Program-made: the position numbers and the translations under genes
The notes under the pieces: generated by a model
The model's input: only the letters and a program-made list of their open reading frames with translations
Databases searched by the model: none
Told to the model about the DNA's origin: nothing
Origin: Theristus sp. LFF4_11
Lineage: Eukaryota; Nematoda; Chromadorea; Monhysterida; Xyalidae
Direction: 5' to 3'
Length of the DNA: 64,000 bases
Assembly (NCBI GenBank): GCA_030248135.1
Contig: JASANC010000960.1
Coordinates: 1-64,000 of the forward strand
In this document: in pieces, positions 46,426 through 56,469 of the stretch
Layout: every line of letters begins with the position of its first letter
Numbering within the stretch: the stretch's first letter is position 1

Positions 46426-47472
46426 TTAGTAGGGGCTTTGAAAAATTTTTTTTTTTCATTTTTTATTTTTTTTTTCAAACTTAAAAAAATTTGAAAAATT
46501 TTTCTTCTACTTTGCTCTGAAAATTCGATTTATGGCATAATTTTTTGAAAGTTCAAACCAAATTTTCTTCCCAACTTCTTTGTGTGCTTAGGTAAATGTC
46601 ATTATTTGGTCATTTTGACCGACGTACTCCATGTTTTTCGATTTGGATGACTTCTAGAGTCAATTTTTAGCGTTGAAATGACTTAACTGAATTGAAATAT
46701 CGTTTCAGAAATCGTTTTCTTGCAACTTAGAACATGTTTTTCAGTCGGTCCGTGGCGTAGCGGTAGAACTTCGGCCTACAGTTCTGTAGGTACAGGGTTT
46801 TTTTTCGAACCTCGCTGTGGACAAGACATACTCGTGGAAAATTAGAGTGACCAATGAACGTCTAATGGTCTATTCCCTCCTGAGCCGAGGGTAAAATTGG
46901 GCTCGGGGCAGTATTGCCCGTCTCCGCCGGAGTTTGGTACCTTCGGGTTTCAGGAACCGGCGCGCGTATAATTAAAAATAAATAAATAAATAAAGGTAGG
47001 CCATGAGATGAACATGATATCTTGTTGATTGGCGTGTGTTATAGGTCTACAATGGAGTTGTGCGATATATTGTTAAACAATTGGAGCGGAGGTGTTGGTT
47101 AATACCACATCACACGACCGTTTTTCAGATACCCGATAACATGGCCACATGTTAAAACTTGCGTGCTGAGCTAAACTAACGTGTTAAACTTGCGTCTGTC
47201 AGTTGCCCGCAACGTGATCGCGAAATCATAGTACGTGTTTTCGATACGATGATTTGAAGAGTGGGCTCTCGCCATGTGGCAGATAGCATAGCTGGTGGAA
47301 CCTGAAAGTAAGTGTCTTGGGGGAGGGGCGACCGGGTCGACAGGGGTTGCCGACTTGCTACAGCAAACAGGAATTTTTGAACACAGTCAAATTTTGGTAA
47401 TTTTCTAAAGAGGAACAACTAAGAACGGTTCAATATTTAAGTACACGTCAAAAATTGTCCTACTTTACTGTA
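46421..47472 (-). mobile_element. hAT-like family Z, copy 3, truncated, carrying a SINE
   Basis: It is the reverse complement of copies 1 and 2, starting at a mutated terminus (GTTAGTAGGGGCTTTG). It breaks off at CAAAAATTGTCCTACTTTACTG, losing about 200 bp of the other end. It is interrupted at 46750-46994. Confidence 0.8.
46750..46994 (+). mobile_element. tRNA-derived SINE inserted in element Z3
   Basis: The head CCGTGGCGTAGCGGTAGAAC (A box-like TGGCGTAGCGG) and a B box-like GGTTTTTTTTCGAACCTC form a tRNA-like unit. A body (CCTCCTGAGCCGAGGG; CCTTCGGGTTTCAGGAACC) and an AAATA-repeat tail follow. Copies Z1 and Z2 read straight through (CAGTCGGTAGGCCATGAG), which fixes both ends. The target duplication is short (GGT). 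Confidence 0.8.
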
Positions 47473-48055
47473 CCCCCGGCCCCACCCCACCCATGAGATT
47501 TTTTCGCTAAAATTTTGAAGGAAAAACGCTAAATTTTGCTGCAAAATCTTTGAAGTTACAATGAAGAATGTCATGATTTTTAGGTGGTCCGAGAAAATTT
47601 TTGGGGGGTGTCACTGTTACTTAGGTCCATCTAGGGGGGGGTGGGGGATGTCTGTCTATCAAATATCGAGGGGTGTGTGTGGATGGTCCAGCGTCAGGTT
47701 TTGGTGGGTGGGTGTCGCGTGACCCCCGGCCCCACCCCCCCCCACGCGGAGGTCTCGAGTCTCGGGTGCTCTGGGGGGGGGGTGTGTACCCCCACCCCCC
47801 TCGTCTTCGGTACTTTTGTAGGTTCCTGAACCTAATCCTAAAAGCCAAGCCTTTTTAATAAGGTGAAAATGATCAATTTGGTTTTTGCATTTTTTTCTTT
47901 CCTGTGTTATAGAGGAGGAGCACCGGAGTCCGGAACTGCAGATGCAGCTGTTTTAATAATGATGCATCACGGTCTCGGCTCGGGTGGGGGGGGGAGTGTT
48001 GTGTACCCCCCCCCCCCACCTTCCCCCCACGTCTTCGGTACTGCTATACAGGGAA
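47473..48055 (+). repeat. G-tract repeats, second type, and short family G end
   Basis: 47473-47815 is the inverted counterpart of 17980-18300 and ends CGTCTTCGGTACT. A further G/C-tract block at 47985-48040 also ends CGTCTTCGGTACTG. Confidence 0.6.
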
Positions 48056-48261
48056 GGAAGTGCGAAAAGCTTCTTTATTAAAAGCAGGCCAACCAGGGAA
48101 GTGCCACTGGCCAACAGCCACATAACTGCTCCGCCCACCTTCATCGTACTGTTGCTATTGTTGAAAAGAAATTCAGTTTTAAAATTAGTTCATTCATTCT
48201 CCCTCCATTCGCAGACTCGTTACAATAGCTGCACGTATACGGCGACGACGATTGCATCACA

Positions 48262-51200
48262 ATGGATGGGCGTGCAATTCGTTCGTGTAACATTATTTTC
48301 AAAAATGGCGACAGCGTCGCAGTGCGATCGGTCAACAGTTATCTGATGATTGATAACGATGGAAGAATGCTCTCGAATGAGCCGATGTTGTTTGAGTACG
48401 TCGCTGAACGCATGCAGCGTGCAATCACCGCGCCGTTGAGTGCCGATGAGAAAGTTCGCGTCTGCTTGTTTTTTTTTGCGACTTCTTCATGTGTGCTGTT
48501 TGTTTTTGTTTTTTTGCTATTTTCGTGCAGCGTTGATGTTTCTTGTAACATCACTCACATTACAATCACATGTACCCCCAGGAACGTCTGTTTTATCGCG
48601 ATGACGAAGCTGATGCTATTTTGTTGCGTTCACCCGGCGATTGGCTGGAAGCGACGCAGCTGCTGTTGCGCATGAAGTCGCTCGAAATCTTCGTGAAACC
48701 ATCAGCGGTCGCTTGTCAGGGCCAGCGACACATGGACGAGGTGCCAGACGACCTGCAAACGCTCGCGTCCATTTCACGTGTCGTCACACAGGTTTATGTT
48801 CGCCAACATCTTGTATTTCTGATTCTGAGTTATTGTTGCTACTGGCTATGGTGCTCTATGCTCATTGTTTTTACCAGTTTTTTACGACAGATAAACGAAG
48901 CGGCCTGTTGATCATTCAATGTCTTTTGTGTGCTGCTGCAGATGAAAGCTGAGCTAAAGACGGAACTCTCGGAGGAGCTACGAGCCGAGGTAACCGCGCA
49001 GCGAGTACAGCTGCTGGCAGAGCTCGAGCGGCAACAAGAACAGTTGAAACAGCTGAAAGCAGCCGCCGGAGCGGATGGCAAGAAAGCAGCCGACGACACG
49101 GGCACAAGGCAGCCAGAATGGGTGCACGAACAGTTGCTGCTGTCGAAGGAGCACTGCAGAGAGCTGAAAGCGCTGAAACTGCGCATGAAACACGAGAGCA
49201 ACAACACCGACGCGGTCAGTGTTGCCGGGTCGTTCGTTGCCGCTGGCTGCCTCACTGTTCACTGTTCGGAAAGAATCATTTCAGGCAAACAAACCGAAAA
49301 AGGGCAAGAACGAGAAGACGGAAAAAGTGCGTGGATTTTGCGATGGTGCGACATGCGACTGCGACGTGTGCTCGCGGCCAATTGAGCAGTACGCGTTTTA
49401 CTGTCTCAAGTTAGTTGGACGTTACAACGCTTGCAGCAACACAAGGCCAGAGCGCCGAATGCCGAATTCACTCGCCATGATTTCAGCGCGCAAGAGTGCA
49501 CAACATGGCTGCTGTGCGGTGAGTGTGCGCACGCTGATGTGCACCCGAGTGAGCACGTGCTCTTGCGTGTGTCCGTCAACCAGCAGCCAGCCGGTCACAA
49601 ACGCCAGCTGCTGCAACACGCACGACTCGTGCTGTCGGCTGTCAATAAGAAACACAAACAAGTGCAACGCAAGAACACAGCAACCGGCAAACAACAAGCG
49701 CATGCGAGCACCGGCAGTGACCTGGCCAGCAAGTACGGTGTTTACTGACAATTAGCATAAAATTGGCTGAGGATTCAAGCCAGCAGTGAATGAAATGCCG
49801 CCATGCCGCTCCCCCAAAGCAGCTCAGCTGCTGCACACAGTTGCATTGCATTTTTTTTCAATTTCAGTGGTGAAGAAGCGGATAAAGAAACGCCGGTGTT
49901 GGTGGCGGCTGCTGATTTGTCAACCGACGATGCGTGCGTTCACATGGGCAGCGGCCACGAGTGCACACGGCAATGCGCCGCATCAGACGTCGGCCAACAG
50001 ATGCCGCTGATTGACTTGGAAACACTGGTCTGTGTTGTCGTGGTAAATGGCCCCTGGGGAGTGAATGATAATACGTGATCGTTTGTTTTGTTGTTTGAGA
50101 GCGACACTGTTGAGCACGGCAGTGTTGGCGAGAACGTGGAGCAGTACAGTCTGGTGAGCACTGTGGACGACGGTGACTTTGAGCTGGTCTCAAATGGCGA
50201 GCACGTGACGGACGATGACGAGCGCAGCACTGATGATGAACAGATGATGCGCGTGCACACGCCACACTGCGGTAAGCACTTGGCGCACAATGGTCGGATG
50301 TTCTGTCCTGGACAACACTGCTGTTGCGGCTGAAAATTCTGTATTTTTTGAAAAACACCGGTCAATCTGTGCTTTATTTGGGGAATTTATTTTTTTGTCA
50401 GAATTTGTCTTTATTTCCTTCTTTATTCAGAATCTTTGTCGGATGGAGAAGAAACGCCGGATTGCGCCGACAAGCAGAATGGAGAAGCGGTGGCAGATGG
50501 CGACACAGGGGGTGTCATGCAGAGCTCAGTCACAACAACCGTGCATTCTGTTGCACACAATGGCAATGGCAGAGGAAACGTCGAAACTGATCAGGTAGGA
50601 TTCATTAAATTTTCGTTTCTGACTGCAGTGTGGGTGGCATCTAACAGAGACATTCATAATAGTAGTGTTTGGGGTGGTGCGTTTGCAGGATGCTGCTTTG
50701 AACTAACGCAGGCCAACCAAGAAGCAGCACATCACGCTGCACTGCAGCAACACCACGAGCAACACAAACGAGCGCATGAACGGAGTCACGGAGAGGCCGT
50801 GATGGCCGGCAATCAACAGGCGCAGCAGCAGTCAACGGTGGCGCACACGGAGTCGCGTGAGCATCAGCCAGCACAAGACGACGCCGTTGGTGACGATGAT
50901 GAGACGGTGCGAGTGCTGCATCAGCAGGCGCACGTGCTCACGGACATGCTCACTCGTGTGCTCAGCAACGTTGACGAGCGCCTGCAGAACGTTGGCCGTC
51001 ACGTGCAGGTGCTGTGTCTCACTGTTGTGCGCTGTGATGTGTACAGTATGGCCGAATAAATAAGGCAGCCCGTCAAGGCGGGATCAGTCGCAGACTAGGA
51101 GTTGTCTTTTTCAAAAATGCCAACATAACTCCTAATCATGTGTTCAAGGGAGCAAGAATGAACATAATAGCACGAAGAATCCATTAGTCTGAAAAAAACA

Positions 51201-52079
51201 CGTCAAATTTGGACCACATGTTGGTTTCTGAACGTCTATTTTCTTTTATTCAAATTTCGCGCGCTCCTTGCACCCTGAAAAAGCTGCCATGTTTACTCGG
51301 TCATTCCGTATATATTTCTGTAGTTCTATTGTCCATGCGCTCGTCTGCTAAACACACCTGATTAAGGCGCATTCATGAAGTAGTATTTAGTGACGCGCAG
51401 CTGTGTTAAAACATAGCTACGCGGTTACTAAAAACTGCTCCATGAATGCCCCTGTAGGTGTTGTTCGGTTTGTGCAGGATCAACTGACGCGCACGGCCAC
51501 TCGACTGACGCCGTCTGCCAGCGACGACACGCTGGCCGGTGCACGCAGCAACACTGAATGGTAAACGCAGTTGTGTTGGTTGTGCTTGTGAATGCGTGTG
51601 TATGCGTGTGTGTTGTATTGAGGAGTCCACCCGCGAGCGCATGGACACGGCCGGAGGCGTGGGTGCCCCGTGCGACGCAGACGGACGCCGCAGACTGGCT
51701 GCCGCCGGCGCAATGGACACCGCCGGTCGGTGCTCTCTTGCTGGCTGTGCGTGCCTCTTGAACGCTACTCTATGAATGCATGCAACTGCGACAAGCATCA
51801 CATTTATACGTAATTCGCAACAAAGCAGTTAGCTTGCAAATACGTGATAACCAAGCCGGAAGCAGCCATTAAGTGCGATGGTTTCTGCAGCATCATGAGC
51901 GAGCGTCCGACGAGGCAGAGGCGAGCTATGCGCAGCAGCTGCAGCAACTGAGCGACATGGGATTCACTGATGTGCCCCGTTCGCTGCGTGCACTTGCGCG
52001 AAACCACGGATGTGTGCGTGCTGCCGTCGACGAGCTGATCGGTGGTGGTGGTGGTGGACAGCAGCAGGTGGACATGTGA
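48262..52079 (+). CDS. p62/NBR1-like selective autophagy receptor (PB1, coiled coil, ZZ, LIR, UBA)
   Basis: Phase-consistent exons are 48262-48453, 48582-48791, 48942-49214, 49285-49409 and 49487-49737. Acidic exons follow at about 49876-50029, 50100-50273, 50431-50594, 50711-51008, 51481-51560, about 51621-51724, and about 51889-52079. PB1 has an OPCA segment, FYRDDEADAILL. A coiled coil (KAELKTELSEELRAEV) follows. The ZZ finger has CDVC, FYC, WLLCGEC and HPSEH. An acidic LIR-like DDGDFELV lies in the 50100 exon. The UBA domain (LQQLSDMGF...NHGCVRAAVDELI) ends the protein. These receptors bind ubiquitinated cargo via UBA, polymerise via PB1 and bind Atg8 via LIR. No NBR1 FW domain is seen. 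The coiled coil between PB1 and ZZ is unusual for p62. The intron after 51008 holds a MITE. Confidence 0.82.
51044..51308. mobile_element. TA-flanked MITE family U, copy 2, in a p62-like gene intron
   Basis: It is flanked by TA at 51042-51043 and 51309-51310. The ends are CAGTATGGCCGAATAAATAAGG and CGGTCATTCCG. It is inverted relative to copy 1 at 45438. Confidence 0.75.
51364..51455. mobile_element. Very short foldback unit (~92 bp)
   Basis: After TTAA, GGCGCATTCATGAAGTAG is mirrored by CTGCTCCATGAATGCCCC. GACGCG and CTACGCGG lie around a central GTGTTAAAACAT. A second copy is at 52568-52652 and half a copy at 20272. Confidence 0.55.
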
Positions 52080-53441
52080 ACAAGCACTCTGCAGTTACTG
52101 CTGCTGTGTGGACTGATTGCTTGAGCACGCACACCACATGAACCTTGAGCACTTCACACACACTATTCTTCTGTTTGCCTTGCACTGTTTCGGTGTTTGC
52201 GAACGAGTGGCTGTTTTTGAAATTCCGTTTTTTATATGAACTCCAGCTGTTATAAACCTAAAACAGTTTTTTTTAATCTGCAGTGTTTTACTTTTTCAGC
52301 AGTTTGTGTGTGTGTTCTTCTTATTACTATGTATCATTTATTATCTTTTTTCTAGTTATATGTGATGACAACAATGCTGGGTAATCAAATTATTTCTTTC
52401 TGTTTTTTTTTGGTGATCAGATGTCAATTTGTACAGAATTTTTAAAGTTCCGAATTTTGTTTTCACCTGATTTTTCAGTACTATTGCTGTGGTGGCGCAA
52501 AGCATTATTGTACGGTCTGGTCAGCATTTTTGGGTTCAGAGAAAGATATGCTTTAGAGCTTTCGTGAAGCTGCGCATTCCTGAAGCAGTATTCAATGACG
52601 CGTAGCTGTGTTAAAAAACATATGTAAATACTGCTTCACGAATGCCCCTTTAGTGATTGTGACCGACATTTGTCAACATTTATGAACGGTTTGCAAAATT
52701 CATGAGGATTTTTACGTTTGAAACTGTTATTTTTTGTTCAGCTTGTCATTTGTGGTTAGTTACGGTCACCATCAGAAAGGAAAGTGTACACAGGGGATCC
52801 TTCACGATTTGTTACCCGTGTGTCATGCCCGGATGTTTTGAGTGCCCGGAGGGTTGTACATTGTCATGATTAATTTTGTCCCATGTCGACACGTTTCACC
52901 ATAATGCTTGTGTTTTTGTGCGGTTTGTAAGCTGAAGAAAATCTAAACTGCTTAGCATTGAAAGTCTATCTGGTTTTACATCCGGTTACCGTATTTGCAG
53001 GTCTAGACCTCTTTGAAACGGGGTGCTAGGCACTAATTGATGTAAACATGCTTTTGCAGGATGATGCAGCCTGGAAACGACACTAATTTTGCTTGTTGTG
53101 CGTTGCTTGCTTCATTCAAATCAGACTAAGGCGTCTGAACCGGAATTTTTGTCGCCATCAATTTTCACTGAACTGCGAAACATTTTCTGTTAGCTCATCT
53201 AAAGCTGTTAACTGAAGTGAAGAAATTTGTGGTATCCGTGACTCTTTGTTGTTGTTTTCTAATTGCGTATACGTTAGTTGTGTGACCTGCGTCATGTTTA
53301 TCTGAGTGAAATCTGCACAAGTGATCATTGCTCTCCATATTCGCTTGTACACCGGTTGTCAATAAAAGCGTGCACGTGTGAGATTTGCATGTGTTTTCAT
53401 TCGTGCCGTTTGCATCTGTCAGAACCGCAGCAGCGTTCGCG
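52080..53441. other. Intergenic region between the p62-like gene and the receptor gene
   Basis: It holds the 3' UTR of the p62-like gene and one short foldback unit at 52568-52652 (GCGCATTCCTGAAGCAG mirrored by CTGCTTCACGAATGCCCC). No other gene is recognised. Confidence 0.35.
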
Positions 53442-55350
53442 ATGCCGACGATTTTCTGTGACTTCGCACCGTCCATTGCGGCCGCCACGAACTGCACCGA
53501 GTGCAAGAGCGTGTCTCACTGTGCGCTGCACGTGCCGCACCTGCAATGGCTGTGCCGTCTGGTGCGTGTGCTGTTGTGCGTGCTGGCGGTCGCTGGTGCG
53601 CTCGTGATCGTGCACGGCAGCGCTCGCATGCGTGCGTGCAACAGCGCCACGCCGCTCACTGGCACCGTCGTGTTCTCGGCGGCGTTGGCGTGCTGCGATC
53701 TGCTGGCGGTGCTCGCTGCGGTCGTCGCTGACGCGCTGCTGACGCACGTCGCTGCTGCTACGGTATGCCAACCGGTGGCACTCGCCTCGGCTGTGCTCGT
53801 TTGCCTCGCAAAATCATCACCGACAAAATCACGAAAATATACCAGAATCCGATTGTATTCGTTTTTGTCCACGGGTTTTACGTCGCAAGTTGCTGTTTCC
53901 TTGCTGGAGTGCACGTTTCGACTGTCAACATCAGCTGTGTGCTTTACTTGATTTCAGTCGTGTTGCTGGTTGTCCAATGTTGCAGCGACCGGTGGCACGT
54001 ATTGTCTCTTGGTTGCCAGCATTGATCGATATCGTTCGCTGACACAACCATTGAAAGTCAGTGAATTCTTTTCAAACAATTTTCCCAGTTAGGCACTCGC
54101 CAACGTCATACTTATTTCAGTATCAGCCTGTTCTCGGCAAGCAGGCGGCAAAGCTCACCGCGTTTGCACTGTCTTGCGCAGTCATCGTCAATGTTCCGTT
54201 GTTGATTGAAAAACTTACAATTAACCAAGCGTAAGCCTGTCTTGCTCTGGACATTATTTTGCATTTGGGATACTTTCCGCGGTTTTGTTTGTACAAGTGA
54301 TTTGATCAGCTGATTTGTGAGCGATTTTACGTTTATAAGATTGTGATGAGGCTATAAACTGGCTGGCAACCCTGTCAGTAATGTTACTGTACATTCGCTG
54401 ATGCTTGTGACACAAGATGTTTCCGTGTTATGCACGATTCGGGTGGTTCCGCCGAGTGACGTATATCTTCAAAACAAGATTTATCGTGTTAACTCATGAA
54501 AGTCGTGCCGGTCTGTGGTGCGTGTTGGCAGTTTGGAGGCGCTTGATAGTGTTGTTGATTGAGCACGTTTTTCTTTTGCAGCGATGTTTGGGCATTGTAC
54601 CGTTGGGTGTACCACGTGGCCACACGAGCACTGCTTGTGACACCGGTGCCGTCGATGGCAATGATTGCGTTCACTGGTGCTGTGTTCGTTGTGCGGCGAC
54701 GCGCAATCAAGACGCGTCGCAACTACTCATATGATTTGGTAGGTCCACTTCAACGCATCAACAGATTTCGGTTGTTTGTTACGTCACGAAGATTTAACAG
54801 ATTGTTGCTTCTTTCAAGCAGACCCGTCGGATGTTTGTGGTGTACCACGGTTTCTGTGCCACAAACCGCAGTGCAACACCCCGCTATAAAGTTTGCACTT
54901 CCACCTAATGTACTCCACAAAACCGTCGAACTTCTCGAAGGCTCTTCCAATGTGGGGTCACAAAGATTCTTGCTGTGGTTTGCGGAACGCACTTCGTGGT
55001 ACACCACACGGTGGCGCGGCTCTGCTACTGTTAGCGTTGCCCGCAGGTGAGCGTGCGGTCTTGTCGGTCGGGCGCGCGCACCAGCAGTACACCGGCGTTA
55101 GCACAGCACTTTTTGCTGTCCAACATGGCGTTGCTGCTGAAGATGGTTGCACTGCACATGCTGGTGCCGCTCGTTGAACTGTTGAATGCAGAGCGCTTGC
55201 ATCTGGACGCGGCAACATTGTGTTGCAGTGTGGCGGTGCGGTGGAACGCGCTTGAATCTGCCGCCGTGTGCGGAGCTCGCATCACAGCGATATTTGCGGA
55301 GAAGATATCGCCCTGCCGAGATGGGGCAGGTTCAGCACGTGCGAGCACAC
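53442..55350 (+). CDS. Divergent rhodopsin-like G-protein-coupled receptor
   Basis: This is a predicted plasma-membrane 7TM receptor with unknown ligand. Exon 1 (from 53442) has TM1 (LVRVLLCVLAVAGALVIV) and TM2 (VFSAALACCDLLAVLAAVV) with the TM2 Asp. An exon at about 53986-54056 has TM3 ending SIDRYRSLTQPLK (DRY motif). About 54122-54230 has TM4 (LTAFALSCAVIVNVPLLI). About 54583-54737 has TM5 (PVPSMAMIAFTGAVFVV) and a basic loop. From 55047, TM6 (HFLLSNMALLLKMVALHMLV) and TM7 (ATLCCSVAVRWNALESAAV). The usual NPxxY of TM7 is not visible. The first splice phase does not resolve, and the stop is uncertain because the next gene starts close by. Confidence 0.7.
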
Positions 55351-55380
55351 ACCGCCGCAGGTTTACACACACACACAGGC

Positions 55381-56071
55381 ATGTCGCGCAATTCGTCGCC
55401 CACGTCGACGCCCTATCTCACCGCGGTCGATCGGCTGTTGCCGGAGATGGAGCGCAAGATTTCGGTCGGCAGGCTTGGCGCCGGCCAGCTGTCGTTCTTC
55501 GACGGCGTCATCAGCGCGGTGGACGCGAGCACGTGCCGCCTGCCGGTCGCGCAAACGCTCAACATGCGGCGCATCGGCCATCTGCACTTTGAACGCGGCG
55601 TCAACCTGCGCAACGCCGACTGGCAACGCGCCAAGCAAATGCTCGTGCAACGAATCCTCTCGCAGGCACGACCGCACCTGGAGGACACGGTAGACACGTT
55701 TGTGCACCGTCTGGTGTGAGCAGAACTTTTGCTGTGCACATTATTGATTGCTCACATCATATCACACATATTCGCAGATATTCACTAGTTTCGTTTGTTT
55801 TTCTTCGACGGTATGTGTGAAATCAGTGAATTGAAATTGGCAGCCTTTTGTTTTATTCAAACAGTTTGCATGGCACTTCAAACAACGTGTAACCGGTGTT
55901 TTTAGTGCATAGATGCAAGTGTCTGAGCGGTGTGTCTCAACAAATTCCATCTTTCTGCAGCGCAACGATCTCGCCGTAGTCTCACAGTTCGTCAGCTACC
56001 TCATTCAAGAATTGAAATGCGGCTTTCTGTGCCGTGCCGTTTACGAATACCATGACACTAAAAGTTCATGA
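55381..56071 (+). CDS. Small two-exon gene, unidentified, about 147 residues
   Basis: The exons are 55381-55713 and 55961-56071, both whole codons, joined by GTGTGA...TCTGCAG. The protein starts MSRNSSPTSTPYLTAVDRLL, has helix-prone segments (ADWQRAKQMLVQRILSQARP; DTVDTFVHRL-RNDLAVVSQF), and ends EYHDTKSS. An in-frame ATG 60 bases upstream (55321) is an alternative start. There is no signal peptide or membrane segment. I do not recognise the family. It follows the receptor gene within about 100 bp on the same strand, so its promoter must be short, or the two share a transcript. Confidence 0.6.
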
Positions 56072-56469
56072 CCATTTTTGTGAATTCTGTTTTGATTTGT
56101 GATATTTTCTGTTGTGAAAATTCTGCACGTCCAACTGATCAGAGTTGGTGTAAGCGTTTCTCGATTTTTTCGTTTGAGAAATTATTTTTAGGACTGAACG
56201 AGCAGATAAATTGTGCACCACTGACACAGTTTATACAACAATACAGCACTGTACTTTCCATCAAACTCCACAAAATACATTCTCAGGACAACCGACGGAA
56301 CTAGAATAAGGCAGATTCAACTTGAAAATTTCAAGCTCGTAAAGTTCTTCAGAGATGAGCTATCCAAGCTGTGGTATCTACAGAAACTAACGTTGAATAA
56401 TTCGATATTTGTGGTGATCACATGCACCTGAGTTTGTTTCGCGACCAGTTTGTTCAAGTGTTGCAAATG
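56072..56469. other. Convergent 3' ends, no gene seen
   Basis: The stretch separates the small plus-strand gene from the minus-strand glycine decarboxylase gene. No repeat is recognised. Confidence 0.3.
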
